Origin: Impatiens glandulifera
Lineage: Eukaryota > Streptophyta > Magnoliopsida > Ericales > Balsaminaceae
Reading direction: 5' to 3'
Length of the DNA stretch: 64,000 nucleotides
NCBI RefSeq assembly: GCF_907164915.1
Contig: NC_061862.1
Coordinates: forward strand, 63,676,228 to 63,740,227
Below, piece after piece: positions 1 through 10,272 of the stretch. The notes beneath the pieces were generated by a model, which was not told where the DNA came from, did no database searches, and was given only the letters and a program-made list of their open reading frames with translations. Positions within the stretch are counted from its first letter, which is position 1. Every line of letters starts with the position of its first letter. Made by a program: the position numbers and the translations under genes.

Positions 1-1420
1 ATTACATATATATGTTTAAATTTTCAATTACAGAGTGATAATAATAATTAATAAGAGATTATATATGATTTATTTTAAATTATATATATATATATCAATT
101 ACATATTAATTTTATTATTTAAACCGTTAAAAAATATTTTACAATAAATATGTCAATAATAAAAAAAAATGATGTATCGATCCATTTTATGATAAATAAT
201 AAATAAGCGATATAATAAAGTTAACACACAACTTATATTAAATTATAAATTGTTTTTTTGATATGATAAAAATAATTGATATAAGATATAATACCATTTT
301 TTTGGGATAAAAAAGTAATTCTTATTAATTAAAAAAATAGTTTATAAATAAAAAATAAAAAATAATTATGTTTAATAAAAATTAATGGTGTAAGTAAAGA
401 TAAATATAAACTATATAATTAAATTTTTAACAAAATATTAAATTGATATAATTAACTAAACAAATAATAATTATATAAGACCAGTAAAACTCTGAAAGAT
501 TAACTAATTAATAAAAATAAAAATATCTGAGAGAGTGATTGGAGGACATAGAGAACAATCTTAATTATTATAATAGATTTCATTTATACTATATACTTTA
601 CTATGTTAAAGGGGAGACTTATAGCTTGTTTGATATGAGTTTTTTTGAGTTTAATGTGTTTTGAGTAAAAAAGTTTGACGAGTATTTTATCTTCTAAATA
701 GATGAAATTGAAATATGAAAAAAAATTATTAAATAAAAAATATTTTGATAGATAAAAGAAATTATAAAAAAGATGAAATAAAAAAAGAAAATATTAGATT
801 TTAAGTAAAATTTCCCTCAAAATTAAACCAATATTAAACAAATTATAAGAGCTGTCTTTTTAATCACATTATTATAATTTTAAAATTAAATTATTTATTT
901 TATTAATTAAAATACTAAAATATTTTTATTTTTTATCATTATGAAAATAAAAATTTTAATATAATAAAAATATTTTAATAATTAAATTAAGTAAAAACTC
1001 ATATAAATTTTCTTTATTAATTAAGCTTTCTAGAAAACAATCATAAAAAAAATCTTTAAATAAACAAGATTACAAACTCTAAAAGTTCTCGTTAAAACCG
1101 TTAAAAGATTGGACGTAACTCCATTATATTTTATTTTATTTTATTGAATTAAAAAGAACTACTCTCATAATTAAGAATATCAATGAGGTAGATTAATGAG
1201 TAGAGTGGCATTGCGTTACAATCCCAACCTCATTTTATTTCTGAGATTTTTTTTTCTATTCCTGTCATGTTTGGTTTCGAGAATCTTCACGGGCACATTA
1301 ATAAACACCTTTGTCATGTTTGGTTTCATGAATCCTATTTTTGGTTCGAGAATCTTTACGAGCACATTTATAAACACTTCTGTCATGTTCGGTTTTAGGA
1401 ATCTCTTTTATTTGAATTAT
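1..1420. repeat. Duplicated AT-rich block, copy A
   Basis: This block aligns almost end to end with 6629-8092 and probably continues left of the window. The shared landmarks run in the same order and orientation: the AT run, the text around CTCTGAAAGATTAACTAATT, GGAGGACATAGAGAACAATC, and the TGTCATGTTTGGTTTC motifs near the right end. The right end (about 1265-1415) contains two to three imperfect ~100-bp subrepeats built on that last motif. No coding sequence is convincing; the open frame at 1196-1435 is low-complexity and not conserved as a frame in copy B. Compared with copy B, the left arm of a palindrome is missing near position 95. Confidence 0.85.
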
Positions 1421-2321
1421 GTTCTTTTTATTTGACATGTAGTTGAATATAAATGAGTAAGGATGATGATATTTATGTTCTATTTTTCACATTAATAAAC
1501 ACCTCAATCAGAAAAAGAAAGTTTTACATAAATTATTATATTTATAAGAGTTTTAAATTATTTTTCTATAATAATATGAATTTTTAATATATTATATAAT
1601 AAAATATTTTTATATAATTATAAATTGAACGGTTAAATTGGGGCTCCTTATTAATTATGATTTCAAATTTCATTTTTAAACATCACAATTTCAGGCTTAT
1701 AGTTAAAGTTATACTTGATGATATTTTGTCTTAATGATTTCAAACGCCTTTAAATTATTATTTTCATTTATAAACTTATTATCACCATTAATTTCATAAA
1801 ATTAGTAGTAAAAACCTTCGATTCACTAAAATTGACATTATTTATTTATAAGTTTCACTTAGATAATATGTTGATTTCGTTTGAAATCGTTATAACATAA
1901 CCTCGTTTTTGTATAATTGTAATATTAAAAATACCTAAATTATGAGGATTCAAATAATATATCCATAACTTTTAATTGACCTTCAACAAAGAGTCTAAAT
2001 TTAACAATTCAATCTATAACATTATCACTAATATTTTTTTTAGAAAATATTATATAAATGCGGGAATTCCACAAAATCGAATAGAACAAAAGTAATGTGT
2101 AAAGAAATCTCCAAAATAGAACGAACCAGAGATAGTAAATACATTTTTCGACCCATTTCATTCTTTTCCCTAAGTCTAAACTCTACTGAAGTTTAAATCA
2201 TTTTCTTATCAAATCAGGGCGACAAAAACGTAAAGATCCAATCGATCAAAATTAAATTGAAAATCAAATTATTTGAACCAACTAAATAGTAGTAGCAATT
2301 TGATGAGTTAGTTAGGTGTTG
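1421..2321. other. Gene-free AT-rich stretch
   Basis: I see no coding frame, RNA gene or complete mobile element here. A short stretch at about 2055-2190 resembles in style the transposon debris at 16680-16790, but no boundaries can be drawn. Confidence 0.5.
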
Positions 2322-2513
2322 ACCTTTGTGATCTTCATTGGATCGTCAGTGATGACATACCACATATCATCTTCTTGAGCAACCAAATGATCTTGTATTC
2401 TGATCTTCCAGTCATCATAATCTTCCTTTTTGAGAACATTGAGATTTTGTTTAGGATAGACATGATTCAAGTATCTGTTTTGCTTGAGAATAAAAAATCA
2501 AGCTCTGATAGCA
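2322..2513 (-). pseudogene. Copia gag 5' fragment with primer-binding site
   Basis: Read on the minus strand, this encodes a recognisable N-terminal Gag piece of a plant Ty1/Copia element, including the strings KEDYDDWKIRIQDHL and DDMWYVITDDPMKI. This matches the family hallmark in which an aromatic/DW motif is followed by a WYVI segment. At 2502-2513 the complement of TGCTATCAGAGC is a one-base variant of the plant initiator-tRNA-Met primer-binding site. It lies two bases from the LTR that starts at 2516. Everything 3' of this Gag piece is lost, so this is the 5' end of a truncated minus-strand element. Superfamily assignment is firm; the lineage is not resolved. Confidence 0.75.
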
Positions 2514-2515
2514 CT

Positions 2516-3697
2516 TATTAGGATCGATGACAACAATAGAAGGGGGTTGAATATTGTTGTACTAATTATCAGTTTCAATTCGATTTTAATCCTGATAAAG
2601 ATGAAAATCTGTTTCTATTCTTCACAAATCGTCACAAACTCTTGAACGGATTCAAGTGCAGAATGTGCTTGCTAGATTTGAAGCGGCAGATACAAGACTG
2701 TAATATGCAGTAAGTAAATGACAAAAGAGTTTTATGGATGTTCGGAGATAACACTCCTACGTCACCCCTTCTTCTATCTTCAGAAAGATTTTCACTAGAA
2801 TACTTTGATTGTATAGCGATTGCACAAACCCAATCAGACCACAGGACTTAACAACTGCCTATTTCTAAACTCCTAGACAGACAACGTTTTGTTCAACCTA
2901 CAATACTAAAAATACACTTAGATAGAACTGTAAACAATAACTCATCTTAGCTTAGTGAGTTACATAATAATCTTAGAGAGAGTAGTCACAACGCTAAGCA
3001 ATTCGGAAGTCGTGTGAGAGCTCGCTCACCGTTGTACTCTGATCACCTTTTATAATAAAGTCGTAGCAACGTTTGAATCTGTCTCTTGGATACGTGTCAA
3101 CTTTTTGATGGATGTACGTTAGGAGTACATGATAGTACGTAAGAATATATTCGTTGGAATGTGGCGTACTGGATTGTACTACGGAATATTCGGAAGAACG
3201 TGGTGTATTGGAAGGTACAACGCGACCTAATGGAATTATTGTGAACGTGGTAGTAATGCAATTTTGGCGTATTAAGCTAACATGGCAGACGGCTTATAAC
3301 GAACGCTGTTGTTTGCTATGCTGATGAGTTATGCAATTAAGCGGACGTTTCTTCAGAAGACTACTGAAGCAATGCGTCTGCTCGCGCTTTTTTAGGCTGC
3401 TGCTGAAGCAATACGTCTGAACACGCTTCATTAAGCTGCTGCCGAAGCAAGGCGTCTGCTCGCGTTTTTTCAGGCTGCTGCCGAAGCAAGGCGTCTGCTG
3501 AGTTGTACGTACCTGCGCATTAAACATTTGCACAACTTAGATTGTTAATGAACACATCATTAAAAATCATTAAAATTATGTCGTATTGATTAAACTTATT
3601 TTTATTCACCTAAGTTCATTTTAATCCATTAACACATTTGTCTTATTTTAACTTAATTAATTATTTAATCATTTTTTTTATTTAACTTATTCTAACT
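2516..3697 (-). repeat. Copia LTR (copy 1), 5' LTR of truncated element
   Basis: On the plus strand this begins TATTAGGATC and ends near TTCTAAC. It is matched along its length by the LTR at 20233-23660 (TGTTAGGATC ... TTCTAACA) once that copy's insertions are removed. Shared internal markers include a GAAGCGGCAGAT segment, the segment around CTCCTACGTCACCCCTTCTT and GTCGTATTGATTAAACTTA. Its length of about 1.18 kb is large for a Copia LTR but usual in some plant lineages. It contains a 39-bp tandem subrepeat (3350-3505). Confidence 0.75.
3350..3505. repeat. 39-bp tandem subrepeat inside LTR
   Basis: About four copies of a 39-bp GC-richer unit contain CGTCTGCTCGCG and a CTTTTTCAG...CTGAAGC fold-back pair. 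Because 39 is a multiple of three, the minus-strand frame stays open and gives a 13-residue repeat peptide. That is a by-product and not a gene. A related but diverged array lies at 22250-22435 in the second LTR copy. Confidence 0.75.
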
Positions 3698-4924
3698 AAA
3701 TTTATTCATTAAAAATTAATAGAGAAGAATTAAGGATAGAGAAAATCTATCAAGCTAACCAATTTTTTTATTCAATTAAAATTTAAAATAAATATGTAAA
3801 ATACATGGATTATATAATAAGATTTTAGTTACACTTTATTTCACAAACCATTTACTATTAATATTTTTTTTAATTATAAAAATACATGTATTACATAATA
3901 ATATTAACTTTCTAGATTTACCTTTTATTTTACTATATATATATATATTAATATATGTACATTAATAACATAAATTTTATTAAAATATTAAATATATTCA
4001 TTAAAATCATTAAATTAATCAGAGAAATAAAATTATTTAAAAGAGATTTAAGAATAGAGAGTTTATCAAATCAATAATTTATTCAATTAAAATTGGTAAA
4101 ATATAATTAAAATGCATGAATTAGAGAATAAATAGAGTTTATTTATTAAAATAAAATCTTCTATAAAATTTTTATTTAATTCAATCACATATTTCTTATC
4201 TAATGAAAAATAATTAATTAATTTTTATTTTAACAATATTAAAATATAATTATAATTATCCTTTCTTATTTATAAATCCATGTTAAAAAATAATTATAAT
4301 TGTAATAATAATAATGACAAAATACAAATTTTAAAATAAGATTTATGTTCTAAACTTTATTTCACACCTATATCTTACTAAGGATAGGAATAAGTATTAA
4401 AATAATAAAAATTTAAAAATTAATCCTAAAATTTCATATATAAATTACATAACATTATTAAATTTATCTCACAACTATATATTAAATATTAATAATAGAG
4501 TTTATTAAAATAATATTTTTTACTCATTCAAAATCATTAAATTAATAATCCCGAAATAATTTTTTTATTTATCAAAACAATAAATTTATCCAATTTAAGT
4601 TTTAAAAATATGCATAAAATGTATGAATTACATAATAAGATTTAACACACCTATTTTCCCACTATATATTATTAATGATAGAAATTTTAGTAAAATATAA
4701 TAAATTTATTTATTAAACATCTTTACAAAATTTTTTTATAAAAATATACGGATTGCATGACATAACTTTATAGATATACCTTTTATTACACAACTATATA
4801 TTATATATCATATATATTTTTAAATAATAAATATATTCATTCAATATTTACAAATATTTCTAAAATATATTTGATTAAATGATAACAACTTAATTTGATT
4901 TCACAACTATATATATTTTGTGTT
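3698..4924. repeat. Degenerate AT-rich repeat array
   Basis: There are no coding frames. The sequence holds several diverged copies of a loose pattern: ATACATGGATT-like, then CATAA, then TTTATTTCACAAC-like, then TATATAT. Copies are visible near 3800, 3880, 4100, 4620, 4740 and 4870. The same pattern is crisp in the 86-bp array at 5154-5413, so this looks like an older decayed part of one long array upstream of the cysteine-rich peptide gene. Confidence 0.5.
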
Positions 4925-4930
4925 CATCTC

Positions 4931-5120
4931 TATATAAGATATTATTTTTTTCTTATTATTTATATATTACTTAAAATGGAAAAAAATATATTATATTTTA
5001 TTAACTTTCTTCAAGTACTTATTTCTTTTTATTGAATATTATAGTTCTTATTTTGATTAATGTTATTAATATTTATTATAATATAATTTTATTTCATTGT
5101 TTATAATATTAAGATATAAA
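4931..5120 (+). pseudogene. Decayed tandem copy of the cysteine-rich peptide gene (promoter and exon 1)
   Basis: A TATATAAG box at 4931-4938, an ATG at 4976 and the following intron-like sequence align with the same segment of the apparently intact gene at 5527-5742. The copied leader reads MEKNILYFINF and runs to a TGA without a usable GT at the position where the intact gene splices. The 3' splice site has decayed from TTTGTAG to an AATATTAAG-like end. The cysteine-coding second exon is absent; tandem-repeat DNA follows instead. I infer a dead tandem duplicate. Confidence 0.7.
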
Positions 5121-5153
5121 TTTTATTAAATTATAATAAATATATTTATTAAA

Positions 5154-5413
5154 CATCTTTAAAAAAAATCGTATAGAAATACATGGATTTAATGACATAA
5201 CTTTATAGATTTACTTTTTATTTCACAACGATATTATACCATCTTTAAAAAAAATCCTATAGAAATACATGGATTTAATGACATAACTTTATAGATTTAC
5301 TTTTTATTTCACAACGATATTATACCATCTTTAAAAAAAAAAGCCTATAAATATACATGGATTTAATGACATAACTTTATAGATTTACTTTTTATTTCAC
5401 AACGATATTATAC
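5154..5413. repeat. 86-bp tandem repeat, three copies
   Basis: Three head-to-tail units start at 5154, 5240 and 5326 (spacing 86, 86 and 88), each opening CATCTTTAAAAAAA and ending near GATATTATAC. The copies differ by only a few bases, so the expansion is recent. A fourth, partial and diverged start lies at 5414. The array sits directly between the dead and the intact copies of the cysteine-rich peptide gene. Confidence 0.9.
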
Positions 5414-5526
5414 CATCTTTAAAAATATCCCTAAAAGGTATTGGATTACATGATAACAATATTGACTTAGATTCACAACCATCACTTTTACTTGATTTCA
5501 CAGCTATATATTTGTGTTGGTCTCTC

Positions 5527-5534
5527 TATATAAG
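5527..5534 (+). promoter_or_regulatory. TATA box of cysteine-rich peptide gene
   Basis: TATATAAG lies 43 bases upstream of the ATG at 5577. This predicts a short leader of roughly 10-20 bases. The same box and spacing occur at 4931 before the pseudogene copy. Confidence 0.65.
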
Positions 5535-5576
5535 ATACATATTTTCTTGCTTATTGATTATATATTACTTAAAGAT

Positions 5577-5936
5577 ATGGGGAAAAATTGTCTTCTATTA
5601 ACTGTTTTCATAATTTTATTGGGTATTTATTTCTTTTTATTTAATAATAAAACTTAGATTGATTATTGTTCTTATTTTGGTTATTGTTATTAATATTTAT
5701 AATTATTAAATAATTTTATTTCATTGTTTACGATATTTGTAGGTTTACTATTCTCAGAGTCTACAGCACCATGTCGATCGGCCAATGATTGTCCACCATG
5801 CCTCCGCGCACCAAACTTTAGAATAGTTTGTTTTAGAGGTCAATGTGATTGTCTTATAGATAGCATAAATGAAAGACTTTCCACTGTTAAGTCTACACAA
5901 TATACATCAAGTGAGACAAATTACAATTCTAATTAG
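5577..5936 (+). CDS. Small secreted cysteine-rich peptide, defensin-like/NCR-like
   Basis: Two exons are predicted: 5577-5622 and 5743-5936, joined in phase 1 across a 120-bp AT-rich GT-AG intron. The product is 79 residues. Residues 1 to about 24 form a hydrophobic signal peptide (MGKNCLLLTVFIILL, then a GLLFSES segment). The mature part has six cysteines spaced C-x5-C-x2-C-x9-C-x4-C-x1-C, followed by a hydrophilic Ser/Thr/Asn-rich tail of about 30 residues. A leader intron plus C-x5-C ... C-x4-C-x-C is the layout of plant defensin-like and nodule-cysteine-rich (NCR) peptides. In those families the peptides are secreted and act as antimicrobials, symbiosis factors or reproductive signals; which applies here cannot be told. 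Two of the eight cysteines of a classical plant defensin are missing. The splice model is my own and rests on frame fit and the matching pseudogene. An AATAAA lies at 5988. Confidence 0.7.
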
Positions 5937-6628
5937 ATTTTAAATCCCTAAGGTAAAAATAGGAGATGAACTTAGGTCTAATTAATGAATAAAATGTATT
6001 TTGTTTGGTGTTGTGGTGTTATTTTATTATCAAATATAATTTTAATTTAACTCTTAATCAAACAAATTTATTTAACTAAAATCAGATTAAAAAACATAAT
6101 TTTCTCTAATAATAAGCTTCCCAAAAATATAAATATTTTTAAATATATAATAGTTTTCTAAATAATAATATTTTTAATATACTGAATATAAACATATAAA
6201 TAATTTGCATACAGTTTATTCTAAATTTGTATATATCAAATTTTAAAATATATATGATCAGCTAAATAAATTAACAATAATATAGTAAGAATAATTCATT
6301 AATAAATAGATAGGGAAAAGTTACACACATGCAATCTCACATAAATAAACACATTCTTTTATTATCATTAATATTTTTTTAAATATATAATTTTAACATA
6401 TTTTATTTTAATTATAGATAATTTTTAAATTTGATGAAAATAAAAATTAGTTATATAGTTAATTTTTAACATAGTTTTGATCATATTTATTCTTTCTAAA
6501 TTATATATATATACACTTACCTATCTAAAATAAATCCATAAATATTTGTAAATATATATACAAAATATATATACATGTATTTAACAAATATGTAAATCTA
6601 TATATAATTTACACGTAATTATTTTAAA
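5937..6628. other. Gene-free AT-rich stretch after peptide gene
   Basis: This holds the likely 3' UTR of the cysteine-rich gene (AATAAA at 5988-5993, then a GT-rich tract), followed by AT-rich DNA with TA microsatellite runs. No other feature is supported. Confidence 0.5.
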
Positions 6629-8092
6629 TTACATTATATATTTAAATTTTCAATTACAAAGTGATAATAATAATTAATAAGAGATTATATATGATTTATT
6701 TTAAATTATATATATATATATAAAATGGACAGATACATCATTTTTTTTATTATTGACATATTTATTGTAAAATATTTTTTAACGGTTTAAATAATAAAAT
6801 TAATATGTAATTGATATATATATATATATATATATCAATTACATATTAATTTTATTATTTAAACCGTTAAAAAATATTTTACAATAAATATGTCAATAAT
6901 AAAAAAAATGATGTATCTGTCCATTTTATGATAAATAATAAATAAGAGATATAATAAATTTAAATTATAAATTGTTTTTTTATATGATAAAAATAATTGA
7001 TATAAGATATAATACCACTTTTTTGGGATAAAAAAGTAATTCTTATTAATTAAAAAAATAGTTTATAAATAAAAAATAATAAAAAATTATGTTTAATTAA
7101 AATTAATGGTGTGAGTAAAGATAAATATAAACTATATAATTAAATTTTTAACAAAATATTAAATTGATATAATTAACTAAATTAATAATAATCATATAAG
7201 ACCAGTAAAACTCTGAAAGATTAACTAATTAATAAAAATAAAAATATCTGACAGAGTGATTGGAGGACATAGAGAACAATCTTAATTATTATAATAGATT
7301 TCATTTATACTATATACTTTACTATGTTAAAGGGGAGACTTATACCTTGTTTGATATGAGTTTTTTTGAGTTTTATGTGTTTTGAGTAAAAAAGTTTGAC
7401 GAGTATTTTACCTTCTAAATAGATGAAATTGAAATATGAAAAAAATTATTAAATAAAAAATATTTTGATAGATAAAAGAAATTATAAAAAAGATGAAATA
7501 AAAAAAAAAATATTAGATTTTAAGTAAAATTTCCCTCAATTAAACCAATATTAAACAAATTATAAGAGCTGTCTTTTTAATCACATTATTATAATTTTAA
7601 AATTAAATTATTTATTTTATTAATTAAAATACTAAAATATTTTTATTTTTTATCATTATGAAAATAAAATTTTTAATATAATAAAAATATTTTAATAATT
7701 AAATTAAGTAAAAACTCATATAAATTTTCTTTATTAATTAAGCTTTCTAGAAAACAATCATAAAAAAAAATCTTTAAATAAACAAGATTACAAACTCTAA
7801 AGGCTCTCATTAAAACCGTAAAAAGATGTTACTTCATTATTTTTTATTTTATTTTATTTTATTGAAGTAAGAAGAAATACTATCCGACAGTCATGATTAA
7901 GAATATCAATAGGTAAATTAATGAGTAGAGTGGCCGCACTGCGTTACCATCCCAATCTCATTTTATTTATAAGATTTTTTTCTACCATTCCTATCATGTT
8001 TGGTTTCGAAAATCTTCACGAGCACATTAATAAACATCTCTGTCATGTTTGGTTTCAAGAATCCTATTTTTGGTTTCAGGAATCCTATTTAA
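6629..8092. repeat. Duplicated AT-rich block, copy B
   Basis: This is the second copy of 1-1420, in the same orientation about 6.6 kb downstream, with small indels and scattered substitutions throughout. It contains a full palindrome (6721-6928) of which copy A keeps only one arm. The two blocks bracket the cysteine-rich peptide locus, which suggests a larger tandem duplication. Confidence 0.85.
6721..6928. mobile_element. Perfect 208-bp palindrome, fold-back/MITE-like
   Basis: I checked the arms 6721-6824 and 6825-6928 in blocks of ten bases and found them exact reverse complements with no mismatch and no spacer. The outer ends read TAAAATGGAC ... GTCCATTTTA. The flanks allow a TA target duplication, as in Tc1/mariner-type MITEs. 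The centre is an (AT)n run. It encodes nothing. A cruciform or a long hairpin RNA is possible. Element class is inference; the palindrome itself is certain. Confidence 0.9.
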
Positions 8093-8329
8093 TTTACTAA
8101 ACTTAAAAAAAAATATCGGTTCAACATGTTAAAATTTTAAATTAAAAAATATATATATATTAGTTTGTAACGTTAATTTACAAAATTTTAAAAAAATATT
8201 GGTTTAATCTTTTAACTTCCTAAATTTTAAAAAATTTATAGGTTCAAAACTTTAATCTTGCTGTTAATAATAAAATAATTCCATTTTTTAGTCTATAACA
8301 AAATAATGTGGATATCCTCAACCTCCTTA

Positions 8330-9134
8330 AGAGCATGTCCAACGATCTCTGCCCATTTATTTTGTCAAATCAATCTTCCACTTCAGCTGCAAGCGGCCAC
8401 ATGTTGTTCTAATCAAAACACTTCAATTAAAATGTTATTTTTATTTGTTACTATTTTAAGTATTATAAAATTAAAATTTTAAAATTATTATAAAATTACA
8501 TTTGTAAAAATAATAAAATATGTTAATATAATTAATAAAAAAAGATATTAATTTATTTAAAATATATATTTATTAATTAAATATATATAACTAATATTAA
8601 ATAAATTAAAATATAAAATATTTTTATAAATTAAAATATATTATAATATTAAAAACATTAATATAATAAATTTGAGAATATATAACTTATTTTTCTATAT
8701 TATAAGAAAATTTAAGAATATATAACTAATATTTTTATATTATAATAAAATATAAAATATTTTTATAATTTAAAATATATTATAATATTAAAAACATTTT
8801 TATAATTAAATATATAACTAATATTCCTATATTATATATTATAGGAAATTTGAGAAATTGAGAGAGGCATGTATATTATAATGTTAATAAAAAAAATATA
8901 TTAATTTATTTAAAATATATATTTATTAATTAAATATATAATTAATATTCATATATTATAGAGTATATTATATTATATAATAATTAAAAAATCAGAGTTG
9001 GGCATGTTCGGCATAGAGTGCGCTGCCCTCTTTTTGCTTTTACATACAACGCATAAAATTAAAAAAAAACAATTACATGTTCTTTTCCAACTCTGTTCGA
9101 TGCGAGACACAGATCATGCGCTGCATATGCTCTA
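8330..9134. mobile_element. Probable non-autonomous TIR element
   Basis: The ends read AGAGCATGTCCAACG and, inverted, AGAGCATATGCAGCG, next to TTA/TAA. This resembles the common plant MITE ends that begin GAGCATCTCCAA with a 3-bp duplication (PIF/Harbinger-like). The interior is AT-rich and contains a direct repeat of about 60 bp (near 8534 and 8886). No transposase is visible. The TIR match is only partial, so the boundaries are tentative. Confidence 0.45.
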
Positions 9135-9942
9135 AAATCCTAGATTTGAGCACGTAAGACAGTAAATTATGTCTGTCTAGTTAAATTGATTAAATGTGTT
9201 TACATCCTATATTCTTAACTATGCTTAAATGTACTCCAAAGAGAGTTGAAACCCAACATTCTAAAAATAATAATAATAAAATATTTTATTAAGAAAATAT
9301 AGAAAACAAATAAATATTTAGAATTACAATTCTGAGAACTAAAAAGAGTGAAATTCAATTTTATGAAAATATATTAGTTTGAATTCAATTGAATTTCTAA
9401 TTCTAATTTCATGGTTAGTAAACATATCCAATCATTCATTTGATAGGTGTATGCCTGGAAATCCCTCTCTCCGGGATCATTCCTTTTAGCCTCGATTTGT
9501 GTGGAAAGAAACTATCTCTTTATTTAACCTATTTAAAGATTTCTCGGCATGAAGTCAACGGACATGGGTGCCCGATCAACACGGAGACCAATTTGTCGGT
9601 CGCGCGAAATCCTTGGTCGGGGAGAGGGTCTGACTTATTTTCTCAATAAAAAAACAAGTTGAATTCCTCGATCTAACGCGGGGTCTAACTGGTTTTCTCG
9701 GTCAAAAACTATGCTATGTTAAAATTTCTAGGCTAGAAAGAGAGCGATCGGTCGCCTTTTATAGGCCTTCGTTTATAAGCCTTCGTTTGTTGATATGAGT
9801 TCACATGGAGCTTAATCTCTCCATTTATATCATTCTGAGGTGTCATTCAACCGGAGAAGTCAAACAAAGGACAAATTTTGGGTAAATAGTATGTTTTGAA
9901 TTTTAAGGCCTTAATTCGTGAATAAAAAAATCTTACCAAAAG
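9135..9942. other. Unclassified, moderately GC-rich stretch
   Basis: Around 9440-9790 the base composition is less AT-rich than the surroundings, and two related phrases occur (a GGGTCTGACTTATTTTCTC-like one and GGGTCTAACTGGTTTTCTC). It looks like transposon debris, perhaps an LTR, but no motif settles this. The 69-residue frame at 9440-9649 shows no recognisable domain. It forms the left flank of the Copia insertion. Confidence 0.35.
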
Positions 9943-9947
9943 TCTCC

Positions 9948-10272
9948 TATGGAGATCTGGTACTTTCATATAAGATCTCTTAGAAATTGAATAGAATCGC
10001 CAAAGAACTCAAGAACAAGAAGAAAAACTGACTTTGTATTATTGATGCATATTTGCAAAACAAAGAGGTTACAAGGGTGATATACCCGATAGGCAAAGTT
10101 TGATATACAAATATCACTTTAGCCCTTAAACTATCTTGTAATGTTTAAAATCTATATCTAACTTATAATAATAAAATAACTGATTCTAAAACAAATATAA
10201 CTATCTGCAAAATAGATAAGGATAATTAGTATTATTAAAATATAAAACTTAATACTAATACTTATCTCAATA
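9948..10272 (-). repeat. 3' LTR of young Copia element
   Basis: This matches 14809-15133 base for base in my reading. Read on the coding strand, it begins TATTGAGATAAG and ends GATCTCCATA. The ends are therefore TA...TA and not the usual TG...CA. The last codons and the stop of the polyprotein (10262-10272) lie inside this LTR. Confidence 0.95.

Noticed and set aside
1196..1435. 79-residue frame as a membrane peptide gene
   Set aside because: Phe-rich low complexity in a duplicated block, and the frame is not kept in copy B near 7920-8090.
3294..3533. Minus-strand frame with 13-residue repeats
   Set aside because: Produced by the 39-bp LTR subrepeat, a multiple of three. No start context or homology to a protein family.
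5154..5413. Possible CRISPR-like array
   Set aside because: The units are contiguous 86-bp tandem repeats without unique spacers, in a plant nuclear context.
9440..9649. 69-residue plus-strand frame
   Set aside because: No recognisable motif and repeat-like flanks; could not be supported as a gene.
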